A DNA stretch of 64,000 bases from contig OZ252041.1 of assembly GCA_965247995.1 (NCBI GenBank), forward strand, positions 496,001-560,000, written 5' to 3'. The notes under the pieces were generated by a model. It was not told the origin of the DNA and made no database searches. It saw nothing but the letters and a program-made list of their open reading frames with translations. A program made the translations under genes and the position numbers. Numbering within the stretch: the stretch's first letter is position 1; every line of letters starts with the position of its first letter. Below, piece after piece: positions 19,863 to 28,418 of this stretch. Origin of the DNA: JASLZO01 sp965247995. Lineage in GTDB: Bacteria > Chloroflexota > Dehalococcoidia > UBA6926.

Positions 19863-21191
19863 CTAGTCCCGCGCGACGGACGTGAGCTCGAGCCCGCACT
19901 CGGAGCAGAATCGGGCGTCCGCCACATGGCCGGTACCGCACCGCGGACATGCCACGACGGGCCCTTGGGGAACGTCGGGTATCGGCTCCAATCCACCACC
20001 CAAAAGGTGTCCGAGTTTGTCTCGCTTCGTCTCGAGGTATCGCCGGTTGTACTCGTTCGGTGCTGCCGCGATCGGGACTCGGTCAACCAACTCCAGCCCG
20101 AACGCGTCGATGCCGACGACCTTACGTGGATTGTTGGTCATCAACGCGACTTTTCGCACACCCAACTCGACCAGAATCTGCGCGCCGACACCGTAGTCCC
20201 GGAGGTCGGGCGGGAAGCCGATCCTCTCGTTGGCCTCGACCGTATCCAACCCGGTGTCCTGAAGCGCATACGCTCTGATCTTGTTGTGGAGGCCAACCCC
20301 CCGGCCCTCCTGCCGCATGTAAAGAAAGACGCCCTTCCCGGCCTCCGCGATCTGTTTCAGTGCCAGGTCGACCTGTTCTCCACAGTCACACCGCAGTGAG
20401 CCGAACACATCACCCGTCAGACACTCGCTGTGCACCCGCACCAGAGTCGGTTCGTCCGGGTCGATCTCACCCATCGTCAGTGCAACATGCTCCGCCGGGT
20501 CTATCGAACTCCGGAAGCCGACAGCGGTGAAGATGCCATGTCGTGTCGGCAACCGCGCCTCAGCTTGCCGCTCCACCAGGCTCTCGCTCTGGCGTCGATG
20601 GGCAATGATCTGTGCGACGGTCACGATCGGGATTCCCCACTTCGCGGAGAACTCCTCAAGGTCCGGCATTCGCGCCATCGTCCCGTCGTCGTTCATGATT
20701 TCGCAGATAACCCCGGCAGGGTAAAGCCCCGCCAGGTTCGCGAGGTCGATGACCGCCTCGGTCTGCCCAGCGCGCATCAACACCCCACCCTCCCGATAAC
20801 GCAGTGGGAAGACGTGGCCAGGCCGTGCCAGATCGGTCGGTTGTGTCAGCGGATCAACCAATGCTTTAATCGTCTTCGATCGGTCCGCGGCCGAGATACC
20901 GGTCGTCACCCCTTCTTTCGCATCGACGGACTGCGTGAACGCGGTGGCGAAAACCGCCGTATTGTTCGTGACCATCAGCGGCAGGTCCAGCTGCTCGAGC
21001 CGCGCGCCCATCAGGGGGGCGCACACCAGCCCACGGGCATGGGCCGCCATGAAATTGATCTGCTCCGGCGTCACCATCTCGGCGGCCAGCGCGAGGTCTC
21101 CCTCGTTCTCACGGTCCGCGTCATCCACAATGATCACGAACTCGCCCTGACGGATCGCTTCGACGGCCTCGTCGACGCTAACGACTGGCAT
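19863..21191 (-). CDS. ribBA: Bifunctional DHBP synthase / GTP cyclohydrolase II with C-terminal zinc ribbon
   Basis: About 442 residues. The N-terminal half is 3,4-dihydroxy-2-butanone 4-phosphate synthase (VDDADRENEGD metal/substrate loop). The C-terminal half is GTP cyclohydrolase II, with the zinc site in SECLTGDVFGSLRCDCGEQ and the GRGVGLHNKI region. Both feed riboflavin synthesis from GTP and ribulose 5-phosphate. Past the normal end, a ~30-residue tail holds CPRC...CSEC, a rubredoxin-like zinc ribbon. ATG 21191 is chosen because GGGGGCGAG lies upstream; it overlaps ribE by 14 bases. A GTG at 21233 is also in frame. Confidence 0.95.
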   Translation of the reverse strand: MPVVSVDEAVEAIRQGEFVIIVDDADRENEGDLALAAEMVTPEQINFMAAHARGLVCAPLMGARLEQLDLPLMVTNNTAVFATAFTQSVDAKEGVTTGISAADRSKTIKALVDPLTQPTDLARPGHVFPLRYREGGVLMRAGQTEAVIDLANLAGLYPAGVICEIMNDDGTMARMPDLEEFSAKWGIPIVTVAQIIAHRRQSESLVERQAEARLPTRHGIFTAVGFRSSIDPAEHVALTMGEIDPDEPTLVRVHSECLTGDVFGSLRCDCGEQVDLALKQIAEAGKGVFLYMRQEGRGVGLHNKIRAYALQDTGLDTVEANERIGFPPDLRDYGVGAQILVELGVRKVALMTNNPRKVVGIDAFGLELVDRVPIAAAPNEYNRRYLETKRDKLGHLLGGGLEPIPDVPQGPVVACPRCGTGHVADARFCSECGLELTSVARD

Positions 21192-21804
21192 CGTTCTCGC
21201 CCCCGATCTCGACGAACGGCGTTGCTCGGTCACCTCCGAGCAGACGCTCCGCGTACTTCGCGAGGATGTCGATCTCCAGATTCACTTCGTGGCCCGGTTT
21301 CATCGTGCTAAACACCGTGTGTTCGAGCGTGTATCGCACCAAGGAAACCGAGAACGACTCGTCGTCCAAGCCCACTACCGTCAAGCTCACCCCGTCGACG
21401 GCAATGAACCCTTTCTCGACCACGTAGCGGAGGATTTCCGGCGCCGCCGAGAAGCGGACGACGATCGCATCCCCATCTGGTTCCATCGCCAGCACCCGGC
21501 CGGTCCCGTCGACATGCCCCTGGACCAGATGTCCACCCATGCGGCCATTGAACGCCAACGATCGCTCGAGGTTCACGATGCTCCCGGGACCAACCTCTCC
21601 GAGGTTCGTCCGCCTGAGCGTTTCCGGCATCAGGTCGAACGCAATCCGGTCGTCCATGATGTCCGTCACCGTCAGGCACGCACCATTGACCGACACGCTG
21701 TCGCCGACCGCCGTTTCCTCTATTGCCGTCTGCGCGTGGACGATTAACCGCCCTTCACCAACGGCCGCGACTTTCCCGACTTCTTCGACGATCCCTGTGA
21801 ACAT
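21178..21804 (-). CDS. ribE: Riboflavin synthase, alpha subunit
   Basis: About 208 residues from ATG 21804 (AGAGG upstream). It starts with the family signature MFTGIVEEVG and has the two lumazine-binding repeats, VNGACLTVTD and AVDGVSLTVVG. It dismutates two lumazines into riboflavin and the pyrimidine used by RibH. It lies between ribD and ribBA on the same strand and overlaps the latter, so translation is likely coupled. Confidence 0.96.
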   Translation of the reverse strand: MFTGIVEEVGKVAAVGEGRLIVHAQTAIEETAVGDSVSVNGACLTVTDIMDDRIAFDLMPETLRRTNLGEVGPGSIVNLERSLAFNGRMGGHLVQGHVDGTGRVLAMEPDGDAIVVRFSAAPEILRYVVEKGFIAVDGVSLTVVGLDDESFSVSLVRYTLEHTVFSTMKPGHEVNLEIDILAKYAERLLGGDRATPFVEIGGENDASR

Positions 21805-21908
21805 CAGACCTCTGGGGGTACGAATCTCCGGATTGCTGGCCGTCTCGCGCGCCAACACACCCACAGTTTGGATTATACGCCTCTGCCCGTCGGCCCAAGC
21901 AGTTCGCC

Positions 21909-23033
21909 TTAGGCTCCTGCCCACCACCGAAACGAACCCTCGACCACCACGTCCTCTTCGATCCGGTCGACCCGTACGTGGCTCAGCGCGGCCGCGTCGC
22001 TGACCCCGACTATCCCTGCGCCAGCCACCGGTCCAAGCGCCTGAGCCCCACCGAACACCTTCGGTGCGATGAACGCCAATGCCCTGTCCGGCAAGCCATC
22101 GTCAAACAGCGAGCCGAGCAATACCTCGCCAACTTCAGTCAGCACTTGCAGCGCGCCCGTATCCCCCAGGTATCGGAGGAGCGCTCGCAGGTCCACGCGG
22201 CCGTGTTCGTCCGGCAACGACACCACGGAAACGGAATCCCCCAACGCTTTGAACGGCTCGTGGTACTTGTCACCCGCGGTGGCCACTAGTGTTCGGCCCG
22301 GTTCTCGAAAGAGCCGGGCTGTTACTGGCGTCCGACCCCGGCTGTCAGCGATCACGCGCAACGGTTGGCGCGACAGTGCATGGCCCTCTGCATCCCTCGC
22401 CGTCAGCTGCGGATCGTCGACCGCCACGGTGCCCGGAGCGGTGAGAATGGCGTCCACCTGTGACCGCACCTCGTGGACATAGCGACGCGACCCTTCACCC
22501 GACACCCACCGCGAATCGCCCGTCTTCGTCGCGATCTTCCCATCCAACGTCATCGCGTACTTCGCGATCAGCAGCGGTTCGCCGGTCCGGACGTGCTTGT
22601 AATACGCCTGGTAGTGCTCGTTTGCTTCGGCCGATCCATCCCCTACGTCCACGACGATCCCCGCGTCGCGGAGCGCTTGGACTCCCCGGCCGTTCACTTC
22701 CGGGTTCGGATCCAACACCGCCAGGCGCACGGCGGCGACTCCGGCTTCGATGATGGCCCGCGCGCACGGCGGTGTGCGACCAACATGTGCGCAGGGCTCG
22801 AGCGTCGTGAATAGGGACGCCCCCCGCGCATCAACTCCGGCGGCGGCCAGCGCCACCGCCTCGGCGTGAAACCCACCCGGCTCCTGCGTAAAACCCTCGC
22901 CAGCGACCGTTCCGTCCGCCCGGACCAGGACCGCGCCTACCGCAGGGTTCGGGCTCGACAAGCCGAGCGCCCGACGTGCGAGGCCGAGCGCCCGTTCCAT
23001 ATCGGACGATGCCGGAGGGCTCTGATCAGTCAC
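21909..23033 (-). CDS. ribD: Bifunctional pyrimidine deaminase/reductase RibD
   Basis: 374 residues. The N-terminal deaminase carries the zinc motif HAEAVAL and PCAHVGRTPPC. The C-terminal reductase begins near KYAMTLDGKIATKTG. It performs the second and third steps of riboflavin synthesis. First gene of the rib run; the 95-base upstream gap has no FMN riboswitch that I can recognise, so control must be by other means. Confidence 0.96.
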   Translation of the reverse strand: MTDQSPPASSDMERALGLARRALGLSSPNPAVGAVLVRADGTVAGEGFTQEPGGFHAEAVALAAAGVDARGASLFTTLEPCAHVGRTPPCARAIIEAGVAAVRLAVLDPNPEVNGRGVQALRDAGIVVDVGDGSAEANEHYQAYYKHVRTGEPLLIAKYAMTLDGKIATKTGDSRWVSGEGSRRYVHEVRSQVDAILTAPGTVAVDDPQLTARDAEGHALSRQPLRVIADSRGRTPVTARLFREPGRTLVATAGDKYHEPFKALGDSVSVVSLPDEHGRVDLRALLRYLGDTGALQVLTEVGEVLLGSLFDDGLPDRALAFIAPKVFGGAQALGPVAGAGIVGVSDAAALSHVRVDRIEEDVVVEGSFRWWAGA

Positions 23034-23127
23034 GGGGTCGCGAGTGGGAGAAAGCTGGTGGCACCATACCCTGTCAGAATACCGCCGCTTCCCGGTACGC
23101 GCGCACCGGACGGCCTTCGCTGGTCCC

Positions 23128-24021
23128 CTACGGGATCGCGAACACGGCGTTCACCGTCACGACGACCTCCAACTCGCCGCTCTCGATCGGCGGAGCGGAT
23201 GATCCGGCTGAATCGAACGCCGCCATCGACCGTGCGCTCTCCACCATCAACTGCACCTGCGGAGCGCCAATCTCGCTCAGTGAAATCGGTTTACCCAACT
23301 CCACCCCGGCAGCATCCGCGATCTCCTGCGCATGTGTCACCGCAGCACGCGTCGCCTCGGCTCGCGCTTGTGTCTGTGCCGCCGTGGCATCCTCGACCGT
23401 GAACTGCAGCCCACCCACGCGTACGTCGTCGCCGCCCGCCTTCGCCGCTTCGTCGATCACCGTGCTCACCGACTCCAGGTCCCGGACACGCACTGCAACC
23501 GAATTCGTCACCATATAGCCATCCAACACCCGCTGGTTCCGCTGTCCGCCGTTCGGGTTGATGACCTCTTCCCACCGGTAGATGGGCTGGATGCTGAATC
23601 GCTGCGTCTGAATGTCACGGTCCTCGACTCCCGTTCCCTTGACCGCGGCCGAGACCGCAGCCATCGCAGCCGTCGCCCGCTGATGGGCGGCCGCTACCGA
23701 CTCGTCTTGGACCTCGATCCCGAGCGCCAGGATCGCGAGGTCCGCATCCACCGCGACACGCCCAGTGCCGGAGACGAAGATACCTTCGGACTGAGCACTC
23801 GCTGCTTGTGTCAACGAACGCGCCGTTGCAGTGGCATACTGCGGCGTCTCCGTCACCTGGGTCGCCGCAGCGTCGATCGACAAGGCATTGGTCGGGGGTT
23901 CAGTCCCCACGCTGGGCTGCGGCGTCGTTTCGCCGCCCCCGTCGGAGCAAGCAGCTCCCACCAAGGCCGCGAAGACGGCCACCAATGCAACGGCGAACGT
24001 CGCTTTCTTCGCTCGCTTCAT
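23128..24021 (-). CDS. SIMPL-domain (DUF541) lipoprotein
   Basis: About 297 residues from ATG 24021, which has GGAGG 7 bases upstream. The signal peptide ends in the lipobox VGAACSDGG, giving a predicted lipoprotein, followed by a short Thr/Pro linker and a SIMPL/DUF541 domain (VSGTGRVAVDADLAILALGI to the end). SIMPL proteins are exported and poorly characterised; some oligomerise into ring assemblies. It diverges from lepB and precedes ribD on the same strand. Confidence 0.85.
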   Translation of the reverse strand: MKRAKKATFAVALVAVFAALVGAACSDGGGETTPQPSVGTEPPTNALSIDAAATQVTETPQYATATARSLTQAASAQSEGIFVSGTGRVAVDADLAILALGIEVQDESVAAAHQRATAAMAAVSAAVKGTGVEDRDIQTQRFSIQPIYRWEEVINPNGGQRNQRVLDGYMVTNSVAVRVRDLESVSTVIDEAAKAGGDDVRVGGLQFTVEDATAAQTQARAEATRAAVTHAQEIADAAGVELGKPISLSEIGAPQVQLMVESARSMAAFDSAGSSAPPIESGELEVVVTVNAVFAIP

Positions 24022-24197
24022 CTCGTGTCCTCCGTTCATTTCACTCCCGCGCGACCTCGCCAAGACCAACCGCTCAGTTTCCTCTGCTGCTTACAAGTGC
24101 AATAACGCACGCGCTGGCAACTCCGTTAGCAACCCAGAGCAACCAGCCACACACCGATCGGATGTCGTGAACCCCAACCTTCCCTCAGGGGCCTTCT

Positions 24198-24203
24198 TAT
24201 ACT
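24198..24203 (+). promoter_or_regulatory. Candidate -10 box directly before lepB (leaderless transcript?)
   Basis: TATACT ends 7 bases before the lepB ATG and no Shine-Dalgarno sequence is present. Transcription would then begin at or next to the start codon. No clear -35 was found. Confidence 0.4.
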
Positions 24204-24210
24204 GGCAACA

Positions 24211-24939
24211 ATGGCCATGTCACGCCATCCCGACGCTGAACCGGACCTCCCGGACGACAGCTACTGGGCCGCCGTCGGCCTCCAAACTCGGTCGGACACT
24301 GGACCGGGCAACAACGATGGGCACCGGGGCCGCCGGTTCCTACGTGAGGTCGTGGAGACCGTTGCCGCCGCTGCCATCCTCTTCTTTGTCATACAGGCCA
24401 TGGTCCAAAGCTACCAGGTTCAGGGTCCCAGCATGGAGCCGAGCGTTCACAACAACGAGCTCTTGCTCGTCAACAAGGCCGTCTACTTCAACGTTGCGCG
24501 GTCCACCGTCGACCTGCTGCTCCCCTTCGTCGACCTCCAGAATGGCAACGACATTTACCCCTTCCATCCCCCTCGGCGTGGTGACATCGTCGTCCTCCGG
24601 GGTCCGGACGGCTCGACGCGAGATTTCATCAAACGCATCGTCGCCATCCCCGGCGACACGCTAGAACTCCGTCGCGGTGAGCTCTACGTCAAAGACGAAC
24701 TGGTGGACGAGCCATACCTCGCCGATCTCGACTCCCGCGGCTCCGTTGGTCCGATCGTGATCCCACCCGGCTCCTACTATGTCCTCGGCGACAACCGGTC
24801 TGTCAGCCGCGACTCCCGCTCCTGGGGCCCAATCTCGGAGGAGATGATCGTCGGCAAGGCCTGGATCGCCTACTGGCCGTTCGGCGAACTCGGATTCCTC
24901 GGCCACACCCCCGCACCAGTCAGCGCCACGAGCACCTGA
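24211..24939 (+). CDS. lepB: Signal peptidase I
   Basis: 242 residues. One N-terminal membrane helix (about 50-66) is followed by the catalytic serine in GPSMEPS (Ser74), the general base lysine in KRIVAIPGD (Lys141) and the family box LGDNRSVSRDSR. It removes signal peptides from Sec/Tat-exported proteins on the outer face of the membrane; the window encodes several such exports. Starts at ATG 24211, or ATG 24217. A single-helix architecture is typical of monoderm-like lineages. Confidence 0.95.
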   Translation: MAMSRHPDAEPDLPDDSYWAAVGLQTRSDTGPGNNDGHRGRRFLREVVETVAAAAILFFVIQAMVQSYQVQGPSMEPSVHNNELLLVNKAVYFNVARSTVDLLLPFVDLQNGNDIYPFHPPRRGDIVVLRGPDGSTRDFIKRIVAIPGDTLELRRGELYVKDELVDEPYLADLDSRGSVGPIVIPPGSYYVLGDNRSVSRDSRSWGPISEEMIVGKAWIAYWPFGELGFLGHTPAPVSATST

Positions 24940-24978
24940 TCGGTTGCGCCGCGACGGCGCTTCAGCGAGGGACGAGAG

Positions 24979-25398
24979 ATGCAGACAGATGAATCCGCGC
25001 GGAAATCACCATCACCGGCACGATGCGTAGCCGGAGCCTTGATTAGGGATGACGAAATCCTACTCGTGAAGCGGAGCTTGCAAGCCTCCTACTACCCCGG
25101 CGTCTGGGATCGGTTTGGAGGGCATGTTGAGAAGGACGAAACTGCGCGCGACGCCTTACACCGTGAAGCTGTAGAGGAGCTCCAAGTGCGGATTGAACGG
25201 TTCCAACCTTTGGGTTCCGCCCACGACCCGGTTGAACCTGCCGACATCACCGTCTTCGCCGTTTGGGAGTGGAAAAGGCGAGCCCGTCAACGCTGCACCT
25301 CAAGAGCACAGCAGCATCCGCTGGTTCTCAAAGTGGGACCTTCCTCAATCCCCAGCTCTAGACCTTTATGGCGAGTTTGCTGGCGAGCGTTCGGCTAG
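24979..25398 (+). pseudogene. NUDIX hydrolase with apparent frameshift
   Basis: The first ~97 residues read as a NUDIX protein: VAGALIRDDEILLVKRS, then the Nudix box start FGGHVEKDETARDALHREA and VEELQV. After AVWEWK the frame becomes unlike the family, while the next frame carries the expected continuation (GEPVNAAPQEHSSIRWFSKW, then DLPQSPALDLYGEFAGE). The switch falls at an AAAA run at 25273-25276, so one extra A explains it. Either the gene is decaying or there is a base-calling error. The ATG follows GAGGGACGAGAG. Confidence 0.7.
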
Positions 25399-25525
25399 AG
25401 TCCGCGGACCGAAGCGCGGGACAGAACAGGCAGCGCGACGAAGCGGGAATACGCAAGGCAAAATCGAGATTAGGTTTCCGCTAACGAAGTCTTGCCGTCG
25501 CCTCCGAGCCGTTACAAACGCAAGG

Positions 25526-25957
25526 CTATTGATCGCCCTGCGGGGATGCCCAAAGGTGCCAGCCGGCTGCGCCTCCGACCAACACGAACAACGGGTCCAC
25601 GAGAGCCCAGATGACCATACTCACCGTGGTCTGCGGGTCCTCGCCAACGACAAGGTTGTCGAACCAATTCCAAAAGAACCAAAGCGTCAGCGTGCCCGTT
25701 GCGTAGAAGGCCAGGTCCGCGCTCAGACGTGCACTCGACATGGGCTCGTCCGGACCGGCGCGGTGCGCTTCAGCCTTTCGAAGGTAGCGGGTAACCAAGG
25801 CAATCACGATTGCGGGCGCCATGAACCAGTCCAAGATGTCCCAAACGAACTCAACGTCAACGGCTTCTGTGTAGAACGGCGCAAACACAAAATGCACCGC
25901 AACCACGGCTGCCAAAACCAACAAATAGATAGCTGCCAGCCTCTTAGCTATGTCCAT
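25526..25957 (-). CDS. Small integral membrane protein, function unknown
   Basis: 143 residues with four predicted membrane helices (about 7-26, 40-58, 78-97 and 113-133), and a short charged loop RKAEAHRAGPDE between the second and third. The ATG at 25957 has a strong AAGGAGG site, which supports a real gene. I recognise no catalytic motif. It stands alone between two NUDIX genes. Confidence 0.65.
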   Translation of the reverse strand: MDIAKRLAAIYLLVLAAVVAVHFVFAPFYTEAVDVEFVWDILDWFMAPAIVIALVTRYLRKAEAHRAGPDEPMSSARLSADLAFYATGTLTLWFFWNWFDNLVVGEDPQTTVSMVIWALVDPLFVLVGGAAGWHLWASPQGDQ

Positions 25958-26076
25958 GGTTCTGTCCTCCTTCGACGTTCGCGCGACGGCATGGTAACAG
26001 TCGGTCGAAGTCGGATCTCACTTTGGGAGCACTCCTTGGAGCCCTAACTGGGTGATCCTTGGCCACCGCTACGTTG

Positions 26077-26589
26077 CTAGCCGAATGCGGTGCGGAAGAG
26101 ACGGCGAACGGAATCGTCGGTCTCGATGCCGGCGAGGTCGCGGAGTGTGAACCAGCGCAGATCGAGCGATTCACCGCTCATGCGCGGCGCGGTGCCGGGA
26201 CCAGCACGGAGGAGGAAGCGGGTATCGAAGTGCAGGTGCTCGGGCTCGCCGGGGCGGGCCGGTATCGTGTGAATATCGAGGTCTACCGGGGTGGGGTCAA
26301 TCGCAAGATCGGCAATACCGCTCTCCTCAACCGCCTCTCGAAGCGCGACGCCGGCGAGGTTGGCGTCGCCGTCGGCGTGCCCACCGAGCTGGAGCCAGCG
26401 GCCCAGCTTGCGGTGATGGGTGAGCAGGGCGCGCCGCGCCTCGTGGTCAAGCACCAGAGCGGAGCCGGTGAGGTGCCCCGGCAGGCAAGTCCGAAGGTGC
26501 GCGTCCCCGGGGTGAGTTTCGATGAATGCCAGCACACCCGCTTGGACGGCCCGTTGCGCCTCGTCCGGCGCGTCGTACGCCAACAGCAC
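26077..26589 (-). CDS. NUDIX hydrolase
   Basis: About 170 residues. The Nudix box is GGHADGDANLAGVALREAVEESG, written here in two parts: GGHADGDANLAGVA then LREAVEESG. Flanking strands (GSALVLDHEARRALLTHH; LDIHTIPARPGEPEHLHFD) match NUDIX proteins that act on small nucleotide or phosphate substrates. It probably starts at GTG 26589 and is apparently intact, unlike the NUDIX gene at 24979. Substrate unknown. Confidence 0.85.
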   Translation of the reverse strand: MLLAYDAPDEAQRAVQAGVLAFIETHPGDAHLRTCLPGHLTGSALVLDHEARRALLTHHRKLGRWLQLGGHADGDANLAGVALREAVEESGIADLAIDPTPVDLDIHTIPARPGEPEHLHFDTRFLLRAGPGTAPRMSGESLDLRWFTLRDLAGIETDDSVRRLFRTAFG

Positions 26590-26898
26590 CCGCCAAGCCG
26601 CGCCGAGGTCGGAGGTCGACGGAAATGGTCCCCGAACAAATTGCCCAGCCCTGCCTACAGCGTCACCCCTACCAACTTTCGGCCTTCTCGATAGACACAG
26701 ATCCGATTCTGGCCGACCGCGCGTGGCTCAACGACGCAGCCCCCGTCTGCCGACATCACAACTCGTCAACGTGTTGGCGTCTGCACCTAACGACACGCTT
26801 CGTTGATCAAACACAAACCCATCTTCAACATAATCCACCAATTCTAGGTCTCCCTCGCGCCTGCCCGGCCCCCTCTCGCCAGGACCGCGGTCTGGACG
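26590..26898. other. Intergenic region, nothing identified
   Basis: About 309 bases between the NUDIX gene and the AbiTii-like gene. Base composition shifts to more AT-rich towards the right side. No tRNA, terminator or conserved frame was seen. Confidence 0.5.
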
Positions 26899-27834
26899 TC
26901 ATTGCCCTAACAGGGGGCTGATATGCACTCGCAATTGTGAGGACGGTGTTGATCTAAGCGAGAGGATATCCCCCACCAGAAGGTAGGTGTAGACGACGCA
27001 CCGGTCTGCCTCTTCCCTCGTCAGCGTGTCGTGAGACCCCTTTTGAGCCGCTTTGAAGAGAGCGTCGAGTCTGTGGCCCATGTAGTGCAAGTGAGACCCA
27101 ACTATTTCCATATAACGCTTGGATTCTGACGAGTCATCAACGTATGCCATCAACCTGTTGATGTATTGACCGTCTCCTAGCTTCACTTCGGTCCCATTCC
27201 GTGTCCGCGTTCCATCCTGTGGAGGAAAAATGGCGTCAGCCAAAGCCTCGAGTACTCTCCGCCAGCTATGTGCTGCGTTAGACCAGTCTTCAGGGTTGTT
27301 CGACGCAAGATCATTGTAAGCGGGTACTAGCTTCTCTACAGCGTCTGGCACTGTAATCCCGATCAATGAGTCTACTTGAGCGGGCGTCCGTTCGAATACA
27401 TTATTGACAAGTCCAGAACACCCAATCGCATAGTGCTTGTTGGCGACGTAGCTGTGAATGTGGGTGCGTCGAGAGGCAAGCTGCTTAATAGTCGCGTCCA
27501 TACCACTCAGAATCCATTTCTTCTCGTATAGGGCAGTCCCCGGAGCAGTGCCCTGATATGTGCCCTGAAGCACGGCGTCCCCTTTGGCAACATCGTACTC
27601 GCATTTCTCGATGGCCTTCGGTCTTCCTGCTGAGGGATCATAGCCACTGCTCATCCGCTCGCACTCCCGCTGAACGTCGGGATCATTCAGGATGCCGGCT
27701 AGGCGTATCACTCTCAGTACCACGTTAGACAGATGCTCTCGCCCCATCTCGATGTCCTCGAGAATCTCGCTAGAGAGAGCCTCGGCCTCCTCCGAGACCT
27801 TAGTCGCGATGTTGAACGTGGGACTAGTTTCCAC
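26899..27834 (-). CDS. AbiTii-domain-like protein, putative abortive-infection factor
   Basis: 311 residues. The first ~65 residues (LSSEILEDIEMGREHLSNVV, then LRVIRLAGILND and ERMSSGYDP) match the pattern of AbiTii N-terminal domains as I know them: an amphipathic helix pair followed by a x-E-x-x-GY turn. The C-terminal ~120 residues are helical (SWRRVLEALADAIFPP; SHLHYMGHRLDALFKAAQKG) and unassigned. Codon use and base composition are more AT-rich than in neighbours, and the gene is isolated near a tRNA-Lys, suggesting transfer. A role in phage defence is inference only. No partner gene was recognised. Confidence 0.55.
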   Translation of the reverse strand: METSPTFNIATKVSEEAEALSSEILEDIEMGREHLSNVVLRVIRLAGILNDPDVQRECERMSSGYDPSAGRPKAIEKCEYDVAKGDAVLQGTYQGTAPGTALYEKKWILSGMDATIKQLASRRTHIHSYVANKHYAIGCSGLVNNVFERTPAQVDSLIGITVPDAVEKLVPAYNDLASNNPEDWSNAAHSWRRVLEALADAIFPPQDGTRTRNGTEVKLGDGQYINRLMAYVDDSSESKRYMEIVGSHLHYMGHRLDALFKAAQKGSHDTLTREEADRCVVYTYLLVGDILSLRSTPSSQLRVHISPLLGQ

Positions 27835-28326
27835 TCAAGCCTACCTTGCCCAGCATCAGGTTCCTGCAGGGAGCCCAAACTGTTACTTGAGAACCGAAGT
27901 CAGTTGGTACACTTGCAACGGGTCTGCTTGAGTGCTAGTTCCTTCAATCCCATTGCCACCCAGGCCCCGGCTTCTAAGGGATATTTTAGCACGCAATATA
28001 ACCCACGGAGAGATTCGTGACACGGCATCTTTTCTATCTCGCATCCCCACTGACCGCCGCACCATCGACTGACGGCAGAATGCTTGAACCTGTGAGAACC
28101 AGGTGGCACGATTCGGGACGGGAGAATCCCACCGGACCGCGGGCCTCCCGGATCCGCATTAGTGAACGTGGGGAGGACGCGAGCAACCCCACCTACGGCC
28201 TCTCCTGAGCAGCGCATTGGTTTATCGGATGCCGAAGGCAGGGATGCTGACACCATGGGCGCCGAGCCTCCCCCGGTTACAGGACAAGGACGAACCTCAA
28301 TACAAAGGTTGTTGATTTTGTCAAGT
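27835..28326. other. Intergenic region with several small hairpins, no gene assigned
   Basis: About 490 bases between the AbiTii-like gene and tRNA-Lys. The left half is AT-richer. The right half (28088-28192) holds three inverted repeats: ACCTG/CAGGT at 28088-28104, CGGGAG/CTCCCG at 28119-28150 and GTGGGG/CCCCAC at 28168-28192. I could not match it to SRP RNA, RNase P RNA, tmRNA, 6S RNA or a known riboswitch. It may be a structured RNA or an eroded gene. Confidence 0.4.
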
Positions 28327-28401
28327 TGGTGGGCCGTGAGGGGATCGAACCCTCGACCTTGGGATTAAAAGTCCCCTGCTCTCCCGCTGAGCTAACGGCC
28401 C
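28327..28401 (-). tRNA. tRNA-Lys (anticodon TTT)
   Basis: Cloverleaf on the minus strand with acceptor GGGCCGT/ACGGCCC, D-arm GCTCAGCGGGAGAGC, anticodon loop CTTTTAA, T-arm GAGGGTTCGATCCCCTC, discriminator A and encoded CCA. Follows mutM on the same strand. Confidence 0.96.
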
Positions 28402-28418
28402 GTCCAAGTCTACGCCCG

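Noticed and set aside
23034..23127. FMN riboswitch upstream of ribD
   Set aside because: The conserved RFN blocks (AGGGTGAAATTCCC-type core and following elements) are not present.
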